Shown piece after piece: positions 50,805 through 61,498 of a stretch of 64,000 nucleotides of DNA (position 1 is its first letter; each line of letters starts with the position of its first letter). The DNA is from Rachicladosporium sp. CCFEE 5018 (Eukaryota; Ascomycota; Dothideomycetes; Cladosporiales; Cladosporiaceae). The DNA lies in the NCBI GenBank assembly GCA_002077045.2, contig KZ111197.1, positions 44,197 through 108,196 of the forward strand. Direction: 5' to 3'. Below the pieces are notes generated by a model. It worked only from the letters and a program-made list of their open reading frames with translations, was not told the origin of the DNA and did no database searches. The translations under genes were made by a program, and so were the position numbers.

Positions 50805-53800
50805 TCACTCCTGCATCTCCGACTCGTCTGCCGGCAATGCATCGCGCCTCGTTCTTACTCCGGGTGTGCTTGCAAAGATTTCACTGCCATCGAACGTCGT
50901 GTCGTCTTGAGCCACGCTGAATTCCTTCAGCTTCGTACCAGGCGTCTTCGACCGCGACGTCTTCGAAGGTGTCCGATTGGCGCTGATAGCGAGCAAGGGC
51001 AGTCTTGCAGCAGACTTGACAGACTTCGCCGCAATGCTCTCGCGAAGCATGCCAGGCGTCCGATTACTCTTCGCTTTCTTGGCTTCTGGGCTCGCATACC
51101 TCATGCTGATCTCTGCAGCATCCGGCGTGGGCTGGCTACTGACGCCTGGATTTATCGACGCTTCGGTGCCCTCGAAGGAGTCCTGCATAGCAGCTGCAGA
51201 CCTAGTCACTCGTCTAGATTGCGTTCCTTGCGTTCGATCGTTACCCAGACCCATCGCCGCCATGAGATTCGAGCGCATGGCGTGAGCTTCAGCGAGTTGG
51301 TCGTCTTTTGTCGCGCAGAGACGCTTGAGGTCATCGATCTGTGTCATTGTCAGTATCAGTGGTACGTTCACCGGATGTGTCTCCATGCTTACCCTTTTAG
51401 CACTGCTGACGAGCTTGCGATCGCGCTTCGCAAGTTGAGCAGAGAGCTCAGTCTGTGCCTGATGTGACTCATCTTGGAGGGCAGAAATCTGTGACTCCAA
51501 GCCGCGCACCTGCTCTTCGCGTCCTGCGTGTGTCGCAGCTATCTGCTCTGCATGCTTGGCCTGTCTCGTAGCGAGTTCTCGATTCGATTGTTGCTGTACT
51601 TGTAAGATATTAGTCTCGTGTGCGGATGTCTGTGCCAGCAGGTCGTCTCGTGAGCTCTGCAGCTCCATCTCCAAAGAGCGGCAAAGTGCATCAGCGTCTG
51701 ACTTCGCTTGCTCGAGTAACGCCATCTTGCTCGCTTGCCCTGTCTCCATTGCCTTGTGATCATCAATCTGTCCTTTGAGTTCGTCTCCTTCGCATCGTGC
51801 CATTTCCAGATTGCGCTGAAGCTCAGCCTCGTGCTCAATCTGCTTTCGTATATCGTCTTCAGCCCTCGCAAACTTGTCCCGTAGATCATCGATTCTCTCC
51901 TGGTGCTGAGCGATTGCGGCAGCGTGACCGATCTCGGCGACCTCAACGGTCTCCTTGGCTTTGGCAAGCTGCTCGCGAGCCTCGTGTTGCAATTTGTCCA
52001 AGCTTGTGTGAAGCTCGTCGATGCGCAACATCAGGCTGTCCTTCTCCAACTTCGCCTCGTCTACTTCCTTCGCGATTGCTGCTCGTTCGGCATCGGCAGC
52101 ACTTGCATGCGAGTCTGCCCTGCGCTTTTCATCTTGTAGCGCCTCGTGCGCCTCCAGGAGCTCTGCGTATTGCTGCTGCAGTTGTGAGACCTTTGCTTGC
52201 TCCGCGCGAAGAGGACCTTCGACTTCTGTGCAGCGGCGCTCGAGGTCAGCGCACGCGTTCGCAAAAATCCGAGAAAGGTCGCCGTGCTCTAACTTTGTCT
52301 TCTCTTCGAGGTGTTGCTGCACGCTAGTCCGCCAATCAGCGTTGCGTGGCACCGGCAACACAGTGTGATGCTCGAGGCCTGTTGTGGATGCGTGAACGCG
52401 AACGATTGTGTGTCCGCACGTGCTGTTTTGCTTCGAGGCGACGGCGTGTACACTCAGTAGTAGCGAATACAGATCCGAAGCTACATCTGTCTGGCTGTGG
52501 TCGGCACCTAAGGCTGCGCGCAGGAACAGTCCGCTCAGTGCCTGCGCCACCATGCTGCGAGCCCGGCGTGTAGCTTTCGAGCATGATACGGCGTCGGGCT
52601 CGCAATCTGCAGCAGGGTGCTCGCAGAGAAGTTGATGGAGTCGAGTGAGAGATTCGCCCACTGCAGCGGAGCTCAGAGCTCTCAGTAGACCAGCGCTGAT
52701 TGTGTCAGATCCGTGTAGTGTGTCTGATATCCATGTAAGGTTCTCTGATAATGTGTTGGCATGCGTGACGAGGTCCATGACTTCGCTAGTGCCAGCAAAG
52801 CTACTCCATCCGGACAATATGTCCGACATCTGTGAGCTGCTCAAGCGATCTGCGAAGCGCACTATGACGGGTCTCCAGCTAGGGCCCATGACGGCAGCCA
52901 GATTCGTCGGATCTTGCAACATCGCAGCTAAGCTCTCAGGCACACCTTGTGGTAGCGCCTGCGACCCACATAATCCGGCGATGAACGCAATTGCCTGCAG
53001 CTGCATCTGCCTGTGAAGATCAGGCTGATTTGCTTTCTCCCAAAGTTTGCGCAGCAAGATAGGGTTGTCAACACACCACTTTGACCTCACATCCGCCGAT
53101 AGGTAGTCCATGGTCTCGGTCGCCAAAGTGAGTACTTCCCTCGTCTCGGCTGTGCAGCCTTGATCGTCCACGATCGTAGCCCCAATAACCCTCAGCACAA
53201 CCAGATGCAACGCTCGGTTGACTTTACTTCCGGTGAAGTATCGCTGTAGCTCGGTTGGTTTCCATCGCGGAGTATTGGGCGTGCTAGCGAGCAGTTCCTG
53301 TGTCTCGTAGAAGCTGCCTGGCGTGCATGACAGCTCGTCCTCGGCAACTTGAATCATGATCGTCATGATCACAAGAGAGTAGAGCGTCAAGCATTGGTCC
53401 GTTTGGCAGATAGTGCTGCGTAGGATCTCGTGGAAGTGGTGTTCCAGTTGTGTAAGGATGTCAAGAGAGAGCAGGCCAAGGAGAGGTGCCAGTCCGCCTT
53501 TCAAGAGTTGATAGACTGGCTTCATAGATGCTGAGGATGGCGAGACGACAGCATGGTTGACGATGCCGAGGAATAGTGTTTGGCTTGCTGCGGGAATAGC
53601 GATGCCGGGTGGCAAGCGATGGGATAGCATGGCAATAGCTGCCGCATTGTGCTGCCAGCTTCCTACCACAGCTTGAGATCCGATCTCGAAGAGGAGCGTC
53701 GGATGCTGGTGAAGCAGCGCATCTCGTATCGCCGGGACGACGCTGAATCTAGAGACGATCTCTAGGACGTATGGCCATTGTTGTAGGGATTCGAGTAGGT

Positions 53801-54021
53801 TGGTGGCGAGGGCGGGGATCTGACACGGCTTCGAGGCAGCCCAGAGGATAACGTCTGCCTCGGAAGAGTTTTGGCAGACGATAGTATGAAGTTGCTGTGT
53901 GTGCGATCAGCAGTTGTGTGCCAGACCTGTCGTGACAACTCACCTTCAATTGCGATGGGTAGGGGCTTGCTATGATGCGGCCGATCTCCTGCGTCAGAGC
54001 AGCGCGCATTGATAACTCCAT
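50805..54021 (-). CDS. Helical/coiled-coil protein of unknown function, copy 2
   Basis: Paralogue of 34962-38178, the same length to the base, with equivalent exons (54021-53944, 53894-51393, 51338-50805) and the same 54-nt second intron; 1037 residues. The N-terminal helical half has diverged more (roughly a quarter of residues differ by eye) than the coiled-coil end and the last exon, where DDLKRLCATKDDQLAEA and AAMGLGNDRTQGTQ are unchanged. SP/TP sites and basic patches at the C-terminus are kept. No stop or frameshift. Conservation of frame over 3.2 kb in both copies argues that the protein matters. Not recognised as a named family. Confidence 0.85.
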
Positions 54022-54065
54022 CTCACCACACCACCCACATCTATTAGATGGGTCACCCTAGCCAC

Positions 54066-54270
54066 CATATGGTGTCGCTCCCCCCGCCATCCTGGTGTTC
54101 TTGATAGGTGCGTTGCTCATGATGCATGGTTTTTGCGGGCGGCAGTTGCGGTGGGCAACGAACCGCGTCGCACCAACCCGAGGTTCGCCATCGAAGATCC
54201 CATCGTGTTATATCTCTCGTAGTCGTCGTAATCGATGCCGCGCAAGTCATACGTTGAACGGTCGTGACGC
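54066..54270 (-). pseudogene. Relic of the small Cys-containing protein, copy 2
   Basis: On the minus strand one frame reads STYDLRGIDYDDYERY and another reads DGIFDGEPRVGATRFVAHRNCRPQ; compare DLRGISNNAQEAYDGDGIK and VAHRNCRPQN at 57348-57701. A frameshift separates the two halves, so it is decayed. Located directly upstream of coiled-coil copy 2, as in unit A. Confidence 0.4.
54134..54172 (+). repeat. 39-nt hairpin element, copy 2
   Basis: First 27 bases identical to copies 1 and 3. The outer TGCG/CGCA and inner GTTGC/GCAAC pairs are kept; the right arm between them differs (GAACCGCG) and moves the CCG two bases inward. It lies 113 bases upstream of the coiled-coil copy 2 start. Confidence 0.6.
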
Positions 54271-54885
54271 TAAAGACGACGACTTGGTCTACTGGGAGTG
54301 GCCTCCTCAGGGCGATGTCAAGATCAACTGAAGCTCATCCGGGAAGACGCCCTGTCATTGCACAGCCAAGGGTGCTCGCGATGAAGGTTCTCTAGACGTT
54401 GATGCGCCATGGTCACGGGGGTTTTATTGGCGAGTGCACTGCTTCAGCCCTGACATGACGCCTTTAGGAAATTCAGCAAGTTTCGTCATTCGAGCAGGCA
54501 CTCGGGCCAATAACGAAAATCAATCATGAGATTCGACTTGACAACGTACGAATACAATTTCGTCGGAGTACCGTACTACGGGGGTGAAAGTGATTAGTGT
54601 TATGTTCAGGACGTCCAAGAGGAGTCTATTCACTGTTCCTTAGCACCGCCGGTTCCCGCGACCTTCTTGCGAACGGCGGACTCTGAATATCTGATGGACT
54701 GTACTGCGTTGTCGGAGGAGATAAGAACCGTCCCCATGATCGAGACTGAAGCGTGGTGGACTACAGCGTGTTGGCGGCGGAGGCTAAGGTATCGAGCTGA
54801 GGCGTGGGTGCACGAGGATGGACAGTATCGCGAAAAGGTGTCCAGGAACGCTCTTACGCGGACCCCCACTATTCCACCTTCAGCC
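54271..54885. other. Intergenic region
   Basis: Between the relic and the 3' end of HET gene 5. No supported gene; open frames at 54630-54959 (minus) and 54667-54942 (plus) overlap each other and the HET 3' end and lack motifs. Confidence 0.35.
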
Positions 54886-57082
54886 TTACACAATGCTGCA
54901 TATAGCAGCCTCGATGCCCTCAAACCATGGCTCAGCCCATGATCGTGAGCTCTTCTCATAATAACCCACCCTTCTATATTGTCGTCCAGAATTGCATCGT
55001 CTCAAAAGGAGCCCATTACCTACCTCAAGTTCGATAGACCTGACAATGGCGTGAAAGGTGACAATCTCAATAGCCCAGGCCTGAACTTCATTTCCCCATG
55101 TACTCTCTTTCCATCGGATGCCGTCAACATATTCGGCAGTGTCCAGACTGGCCACGGACCAGTCGTCCCATCTCCCTTCCACCACTCTTGGCGCTTGTCC
55201 GTTCTGCCCCCTCGTAACCGGATCCGCGCCATTGCTGGAACCTCTGGTCTGATTGCCTATTGTTCTATCTGCCCTTACGCAGCTATTGTTTGTGAAGCCC
55301 GGGCGATGAGGTTGCCAGACGAGTACCGGGATCATTCGTGCTTGCACTCGCAATGACCCACTACTGACGGGTCCAAATGGCTCATCGATGTTCCGGGTAT
55401 GAATATCGACCTCCAGGATCTCAAGTCTGCGGTCGCGCGGATCTCGCAGGGGATCCACCTCGGCTGCGATGAAGGACCAATGTATACGTTGTGACGCACT
55501 AAGCCAACTCCATGTAGGTGCGTCGGAAGTCCGCGAGCCTTGATCTGAGGGACTCGTTTGGTTCAACGCGCGCTGATCTACGAACCATGATAAGCTGCGT
55601 ATTAGCCAATGCCTCCATATGCCCGCACAGTAAGCATCTGCCGTGATAGACTGGTATTCGTGTGCAAGTGCAGATATCGCGCGGAACTTGTCGTCTCGAA
55701 AAGTGATGTGTCGATGTGTATATTGCTGTGCCATGGATATCCAAAATGAATGCAGCTGCTCGTGGTCCTCATCTGTCAAATCTGGTCCTTTACGGCCCGA
55801 GCGGAAGACTTCTGGTAAACTCTCAACGACGTGGCCTTGCTCCATCAGTGGAATGTGATGCCCCTTTACGTAAACTACGTCGCGGCGGGCCAACGCCACC
55901 TCTTGGCAGTGCCAGTGAATATGGCGAGAAGAGAAGACCAGACACCGTGGACTAAGCACGCTTTCTTGTAGACACCAAGCACGAGTCTCTGTTGGATCGG
56001 CTGACGAGTCGTCTTTCCGATAATTATGCAGCTCGCGTAGTACGAGAGCGCCAGATTCGTCATCACCAATCTGTAGTCGGGTCCTGATCAAGGAGTCCGG
56101 AACCGATCTCATGGTCAAAAATCCGTCCATGGCCGTGGGGGCTGAGGCAGCAATAATAGTGATGTGTGCATTCTGATATATATCTGCCATACGAGCAAGT
56201 TCACGTCTCTTATCGTCATCACTGTCCTGGATAATACAGAGAGCGTCCACCCAGAGGTGTTCGAGGCCAAGGTCTTGGGTAACAAAAAGAGCATCCTTGA
56301 TAGTAGATGGCAGACATGACAGCTCGATCTTTTCCAGAAACGTTTCAATGTTCGATGTAGTCGTCTTGACGCTCTGACCGGCTCCCCAGCAATAGCTCAA
56401 CGCAGCGTATCTGATGCCATGATCTTCCTCGACGTTCATAAGCTTCAAGTCACCAGGACGCTGCCTATTGTAGGCGAGCAGCCGAGTCGGAAGTCTGAGC
56501 TTCTGACCCCGACTTGCACAAAATGAATGGGAGTGATTGCAGTCCTGTAGCCATTGTTTTGACAGGTCAAGATTAGCCGTCGATGCCATGTTCATGTCCA
56601 ATTCCTTTTGGATCCCATAGACATTTGTCTGGTCTGCGTCGCCTATGAATGCGTCAGTCGGGCCAAGCATATGTGAATTGCGGCAAAGTTAGCTACCCAC
56701 CGCCTTCTATACGTACGTCAAACTCATACCTTCGATCACTGTGTCGGGACAGGTCGCTGGAAAGGAGTACGCATACGAATCTTGATATCGGACGTCCTTT
56801 CTGACGGGCGGCCGACCACAGAATTCTATAGTCTGGTTCCAGCGTGGGATCGAATTCTCCGAAGATATGGATGCAAAGCTCGCACCCTATCTCTCGCCCT
56901 CGCGCTATATGAGCTTTATACTCGGCTGCCCAAACAGTCCATATCCCGTGGGACTCGAAATCTGGCTCGAATGGCACATCTTCCCACTCGTATTGCTGCA
57001 GGGCAGGCAAGAGGTCTGACACGTCAAGTAAGGCCGCGCAGTTCGAGCATAAGACTGAAAATGAAGGTATACCCGGCGCCAT
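54886..57082 (-). CDS. HET-domain protein 5
   Basis: Two exons (57082-56701, 56633-54886) with a 67-nt GT-AG intron give 709 residues. The first exon carries the cysteine pairs CSNCAALLD and CELCIHIF, a spacing like that in the HET genes at 19-26 kb. The HET domain follows: YAALSYCWGAGQ, LGLEHLWVDALCIIQDSDDD, MADIYQNAHITIIAASAP and TRAWCLQESVLSPRCLVF. Later APTWSWLSASQ fits the usual W-S-W block. It is in the large WVDALCIIQD group, so it is not a recent copy of the tandem HET genes. The start is the first ATG in the frame (an upstream GTG is ignored). The hairpin element lies 342 bases upstream. Confidence 0.87.
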
Positions 57083-57347
57083 TAGTTGTAGGTCGAGCCT
57101 AACGAAGCATCTGCGCACATCGTGCTAGCACGCAACCAAGGAGATCACGTTCCCTTAGCCCTTACTTAGCAGGCCCTTCACACGCTAAGTGTAAGGCATG
57201 TGAAACGGTGATAGGAACTTCAAATCGTTGGTATACAAGGTTGGAGATAGTGTGTCTAAGAGGTGCGTAGGAGCGTTGGAGAGGTACCGCAATGGCAGCG
57301 CTAAAGCGGGAGCAGCCGTGATACCTATGTCAGCCGCGAGTCCTAAC

Positions 57348-57701
57348 TTATAGTAAAGTCAAGGTAAATCGTAACAATACACTATCCTTTATTCTTGATG
57401 GCCGTAGCGAGGGAAATAAGTTTTGCGGGCGGCAGTTGCGGTGGGCAACGGACTCCGTCGCACAAACCTGGAACACCACAACCTGGTACTTAATCCCATC
57501 ACCATCATATGCCTCTTGCGCATTGTTACTGATGCCACGCAAGTCAATCGTTGCTGTCGAGATTTGTGGGCACTCCGGAAGTACATGCAATAGAATCCAG
57601 GAGTCTGCTCGGCATTCCCCCGCCCAGTCGCAATCTATTGTGCCTTGTGGTTGTGCCGCTGGCCTGCATGCCATGCATGCATGTATCCATGGACGACACA
57701 C
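57348..57701 (-). CDS. Possible small Cys-containing protein, most complete copy
   Basis: An open frame with CDWAGECRADSW, LHVLPECPQISTATIDLRG, DGDGIKYQVVVFQVCATESVAHRNCRPQN-type sequence and a short hydrophobic end. Six or more cysteines and the repeated occurrence of its core at two other sites suggest a former or present gene. No signal peptide is visible in the frame and the first ATG is not convincing; an upstream exon may be missing. I recognise no family. It could also be a relic like the other two. Low confidence. Confidence 0.35.
   Translation of the reverse strand: MCRPWIHACMACRPAAQPQGTIDCDWAGECRADSWILLHVLPECPQISTATIDLRGISNNAQEAYDGDGIKYQVVVFQVCATESVAHRNCRPQNLFPSLRPSRIKDSVLLRFTLTLL
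57424..57462 (+). repeat. 39-nt hairpin element, copy 3
   Basis: Differs from copy 1 at one base within the 39. Outer, middle and inner stems are all intact. It lies on the same strand as copies 1 and 2 and upstream of the minus-strand HET gene 5. Confidence 0.65.
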
Positions 57702-58989
57702 GAGTCAATATGGGGCAATCCAGGACCGCATGACGGGGAACGAACGCTATTGTCTTGCAGGGATTCATCGAGCTCATCGATATTGCCGAGCAGGTGATCG
57801 AGACGATCAATCTGAGAGCACATGAACGAGTCCTGAAGGGCCTTGACTTGCGGCGGTGTGGCACGCCACAATCTCGTGGTATCGCTCACAGCTGCTAATG
57901 AGGCAATCTAAGTTACTCTGCAAAAAAGGCAGAGTCTAGAGTCCACGTGGCGTTCGACTGCTGTCTCGATGGTCTCGACTGCAAGCGCAACGGTATCGTG
58001 GCATAACGTCTGCGCTGATGTGTCCGAGCTTAACTGCTGCTCACAACTGTCGCATTAATCGACCAGGTCTTGGTGGACCCCAAGCTTGTATGCACTGGCG
58101 ATGCGAGTGTCCTGCAATGCGTGCATGCGCATCTCATGCTATTAGTCTACTATCTGATGCGAGGCTGCCGAAAGGATTGTCTGCAACGTGGTGCGCCATT
58201 CACTCGGCACTTCCACTACAGGAGCTTACTGTAGACTATTCTGGCCTGTCAGAAAACGACATAGTCGTAGCTCGACGGCTAATGGGTTTCGAATGTAAGC
58301 CGGGAGCGTTTCAAATTGCCTGACGCGTTCAAGACTCGAGGCTTCATCGGAGAACAGGAGGGTGGAGTGGAAGAAGCGACCATTGGCTGATTGTTGCTGC
58401 ACGTTGTGAATTACAGCCGGCTTTCGCGCATGCTTTGTGGCGTTAGGCATAATCGACCTGGGGTCGTATCTCTCAGCGACGTATCATCGATGTTCGCCAA
58501 AGTCTGCCGGTGCATGCTACTCTAGGCAGTGCAGTGTTGGCGCTTCCCTCGCTAGCAGTAGCTGCTTCCCGCGGAAGCTGAATGTAAGGGTCACTAAGCC
58601 TCCCCTTTCGCACATACTGGTCTACCCTTCCCGATGGCTCGCAAACGTGCCTCTTATGTCGCCCGCTGCCTCCGTTGATACCACTCCGGTTACAGAACTC
58701 TCCTCCGCCGATATTACTTTGCTGCACTAAACCGCGCTAAAGATGACACTAATGAACAGAGCTGATGCTTGTATCGATAAGCTCTGCATTCAAGGATGGA
58801 TACACCCACTCTTGGGCGCAAGGATATGTGCTGGAGCGCGCTAAGAGCCGGGGAAGTCCTTCCACAATATGCAACTTGATCTTTCGCGGCAGCGGAGCAG
58901 CGCAAGAAACACCACAGTCACTCTCGCTCTTGGAAAGTAGGGGCGACTCCACACCCGCTTGCACCTTGTAAGCAAGTATGCTATACATG
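57702..58989. other. Relic-rich intergenic region
   Basis: No intact gene. On the plus strand 58018-58323 shows QELTVDYSGLSENDIV followed by LMGFECK, which resembles the end of a SET domain with its post-SET start, but the rest of the domain is absent. Cys-rich short frames occur on both strands. Confidence 0.3.
58018..58323 (+). pseudogene. Possible SET/post-SET relic
   Basis: Plus-strand open frame ending LTVDYSGLSENDIV ... RRLMGFECKPGAF. Many SET proteins end (E)LTxDY followed by a Cys-containing post-SET. The upstream half does not look like a SET fold. Weak call. Confidence 0.25.
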
Positions 58990-58996
58990 TATAAAA
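58990..58996 (+). promoter_or_regulatory. TATA box of the small secreted protein gene
   Basis: TATAAAA, 73 bases upstream of the ATG at 59069, with the gene on the same strand. Position and sequence fit a core promoter. Confidence 0.55.
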
Positions 58997-59068
58997 CGGT
59001 GATGCCACATCACTCACAACCTAGCATCCGCTCTACACTCCAACCAGGAAAGAGAGGTCACCATCACT

Positions 59069-59420
59069 ATGCGCACAGCTCGCAGGCAGACCATTCGCAT
59101 ATTTGCTGTTCTTGCTCTTATCACTCACCTAGCTTCTTCTGCACCCACCGAGTCGACGCTAGAATTCGCAGGCATCGAGGGCCGCAAGGAACCAACTCCA
59201 GAACTTTGCTGTCAACAACCTAAGTCATACGTCGTCGTGTGCAATGGCGGCATGTACTCCCAGTGTCTCAATGGTGGATCAGCCGGATGCAGATGCGACA
59301 GCTACGGCACCTTCCTCTGCCAGGACCAGAACTGTAGAGCCAAGTGCGGCTGTCAAGGGTGAGTCAACAGTCGCGTGAAAGGTACGAAGCGTGAGAGCTA
59401 ATCCAATCTGCAGGTCCTGA
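59069..59420 (+). CDS. Small secreted cysteine-rich protein
   Basis: A 98-residue precursor. Residues 1-26 form a signal peptide (basic MRTARRQTIR, hydrophobic IFAVLALITHLASSA). The mature part of about 70 residues holds ten cysteines, spaced CC, C, C, CxC, C, C, CxC, enough for five disulfides. Exon 1 ends in CGCQG; a GTGAGT donor at 59359 and an acceptor at 59413 add one Ser before TGA, while without splicing the frame stops directly after Gly, so both forms are nearly the same. Size, signal and cysteines fit a fungal effector or antimicrobial protein; which one is not determinable here. A TATA box lies upstream. Confidence 0.75.
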
Positions 59421-61498
59421 GGTCGATATAAGTGACCCAGACGTCCATGTTGTTGGCATAGATTGCATCTTCCAGAACATGGACAGGACCGATCCGCGTG
59501 CTTTCACGACTTTTCGCAAATGGATCAAGGAAGACGTCGATGCTGTTGTACAACGGGTTGCCGGGCACGTCCAGCAGGGACTATACTCTCTCGTTTCTCT
59601 TCACGCTTCGAAGCACTCACTTGTCGTGATTTGCGTTTGTAGCAGGGCACTTGAAGACTTCCCGGAGGATGCTTTCTATGGTTAGAGCTAAAATCAGCCG
59701 CACAACAGCTTGATCTTGAATCTACATGTGCAGGTTCCACCCTTAGCCCTCTCACGACCATCACTATGCTCATGATTCGGTACCGTTACCAAGATCGCGC
59801 GTCGATGCTGTGCCTAGGCCTGGCAGGACTCCGGAGCACAGTGTCCGTATACGGCCAAAGGACAGCTGCTATACATAGACTCCCAAGCAAGATTAGACGT
59901 AACTTTGTGACACAGTGGAGCAGCCTTGGACGAGGACTTCTCGCTGGGCCTTTCAATCGAGGACTGCTGCGACACTCGATTCTCAGCACGCCATGACGGC
60001 TACCATGCGGCCTAGTACGTGTCAGATTTGCGCCTGGCGCACGCAAAAAAACTTCGTCATGTAATTCGAGTTGGATTGCTCCAATCCTCGAAGGCCACAG
60101 AAAGCAGGGCCGTATAACGAGAGCTCATCATCGGTGGCCGCATCCTCTTCCAGTGGTGGCGTGATTCTAAGGACTCGTCCCGAGCCAGCATAGAGCGCGC
60201 TCAACATGATCTCATCTGGAAGTAAGTCGAAGTCCTGACCGCGTCGCGGAGGATGCTTGCTGAATTCATACCGGACAGTGGCGACTCAATACAAATTCTT
60301 CCACAGGCATCCTTAGTCTTTCCTCCATTCGTAGCGGCATCATTGCACGCCGACATACCAATGATTGAAGCTGTCATCCGAGGACCACCGCACGCCAACG
60401 CACAGCAGTGGCAATCCGACGAAGACAAAGGATTCACGCGGTGCGCCCGTGCTAAGCACAAGAAACATGCACAAGCATTTAGACAATTGCGGACGAGAAC
60501 GCTGACTAAACCGTCTCACTCAAGTCTACCTACTTCGAAGGGAACAAGGGATTCGATATCATTCACCCGCAGCGGCTCCGCTGAGCCCGGTCCAGAGACC
60601 GTGAAACTTCTCACCAGGAGTGGCAGTCGCATCGACGGATTGTCGTTCTGCTGATCTCCGAGCGGCAATGCTGCTTGTACTGACTTGCTCTTGTGCGTTC
60701 CAAGATTGAGCTCGGCAAGTGCGTCTTAAAGCTTGACGTCGACCTGGGCACCTTCCGCCCAGTTCGGCTCTTCTCGAACGCGCATTCTGTGATGCGGACT
60801 CAGCTACTTGTGAACGCAAGGTGCGTCTTGGGCATCTGGCCTTCGGTACTGCTCGCGGCGATTGCTCATTCACCTGTTCTTACATTCGATGATCATAAAA
60901 CTGTCGATCCAGCAATTCTCTGGTATCCGCCTGCGTCGAAGGGCTGAGCGATGCAGCAGACGACGTGAGGTTATGCTGTTGTTTATCATCCTCCACCCGT
61001 ACTTCGATCGTCTTCTTGATCCTCAATTCAATGTCCGATTCCACCAGCTCAATCTTTGTGATCTGGAATAGATTGAAGACCGGAATCAATGTCGATGTGA
61101 GGAGAGAGGTGAACAGTCCGCCTTGCTGGCGTTCGAGGGCATCGAGAATCTGAGGGCCGAGGAAGGGGTAAGCAGAGGAGCGTAGCATAACAACGCAGAA
61201 GCTGATTGCCAATGGGATGGTACTGTCGAATAATCAGCGCACTGGCTCTGCTTCCCCGCGCGGTCAGTACCGACCTGCATCGACCAAGAATGATGACCAG
61301 CGCAAGCTTGTACTTCTGCGCAACAGAGCGAAATTGCATGTTGCGGAGTGCATATAACGTGCCAAGCGATGGATCGGTCGGGCACCTCCGCCTGCTGTGA
61401 AGCGCGATGCAGTTGATGCTGTGCGTGAGGTTTATGACAGGGCTGGTCATAGGGTCGAAGTCGCCGGGACAGATGTTCCCGATCTTCACACAAACTCC
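59421..61498. other. Region with unassigned short frames
   Basis: No intact gene I can support. Plus 59479-59685 (FRKWIKEDVDAVVQRV) and minus 60285-60022 (QDFDLLPDEIMLSALYAGSG) look like protein fragments. The frame of the next gene is open upstream to at least 61397 but without ATG. Possible decayed genes. Confidence 0.3.
60022..60285 (-). pseudogene. Unrecognised coding fragment
   Basis: An open frame bounded upstream by TGA at 60288-60286. It reads RYEFSKHPPR, DFDLLPDEIMLSALYAGSG and ITPPLEEDAATDDELSLYG, an ordered, protein-like sequence. LPDEI resembles the start of F-box-type motifs, but the rest does not support that. No start codon with context. Confidence 0.25.

Larger units (their letters stand above)
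46272..54172. repeat. Segmental duplication, unit B
   Basis: Direct-orientation copy of 29766-38308, with RdRP copy 2, the spacer, coiled-coil copy 2 and the hairpin element. It starts at the gap, so the true left border is unknown. The last 409 bases of the known RdRP part are almost identical to unit A, while the rest has clearly diverged. Confidence 0.9.

Noticed and set aside
54630..54959. Minus-strand open frame of 109 codons
   Set aside because: Overlaps the end of HET gene 5 in another frame and shows no recognisable sequence.
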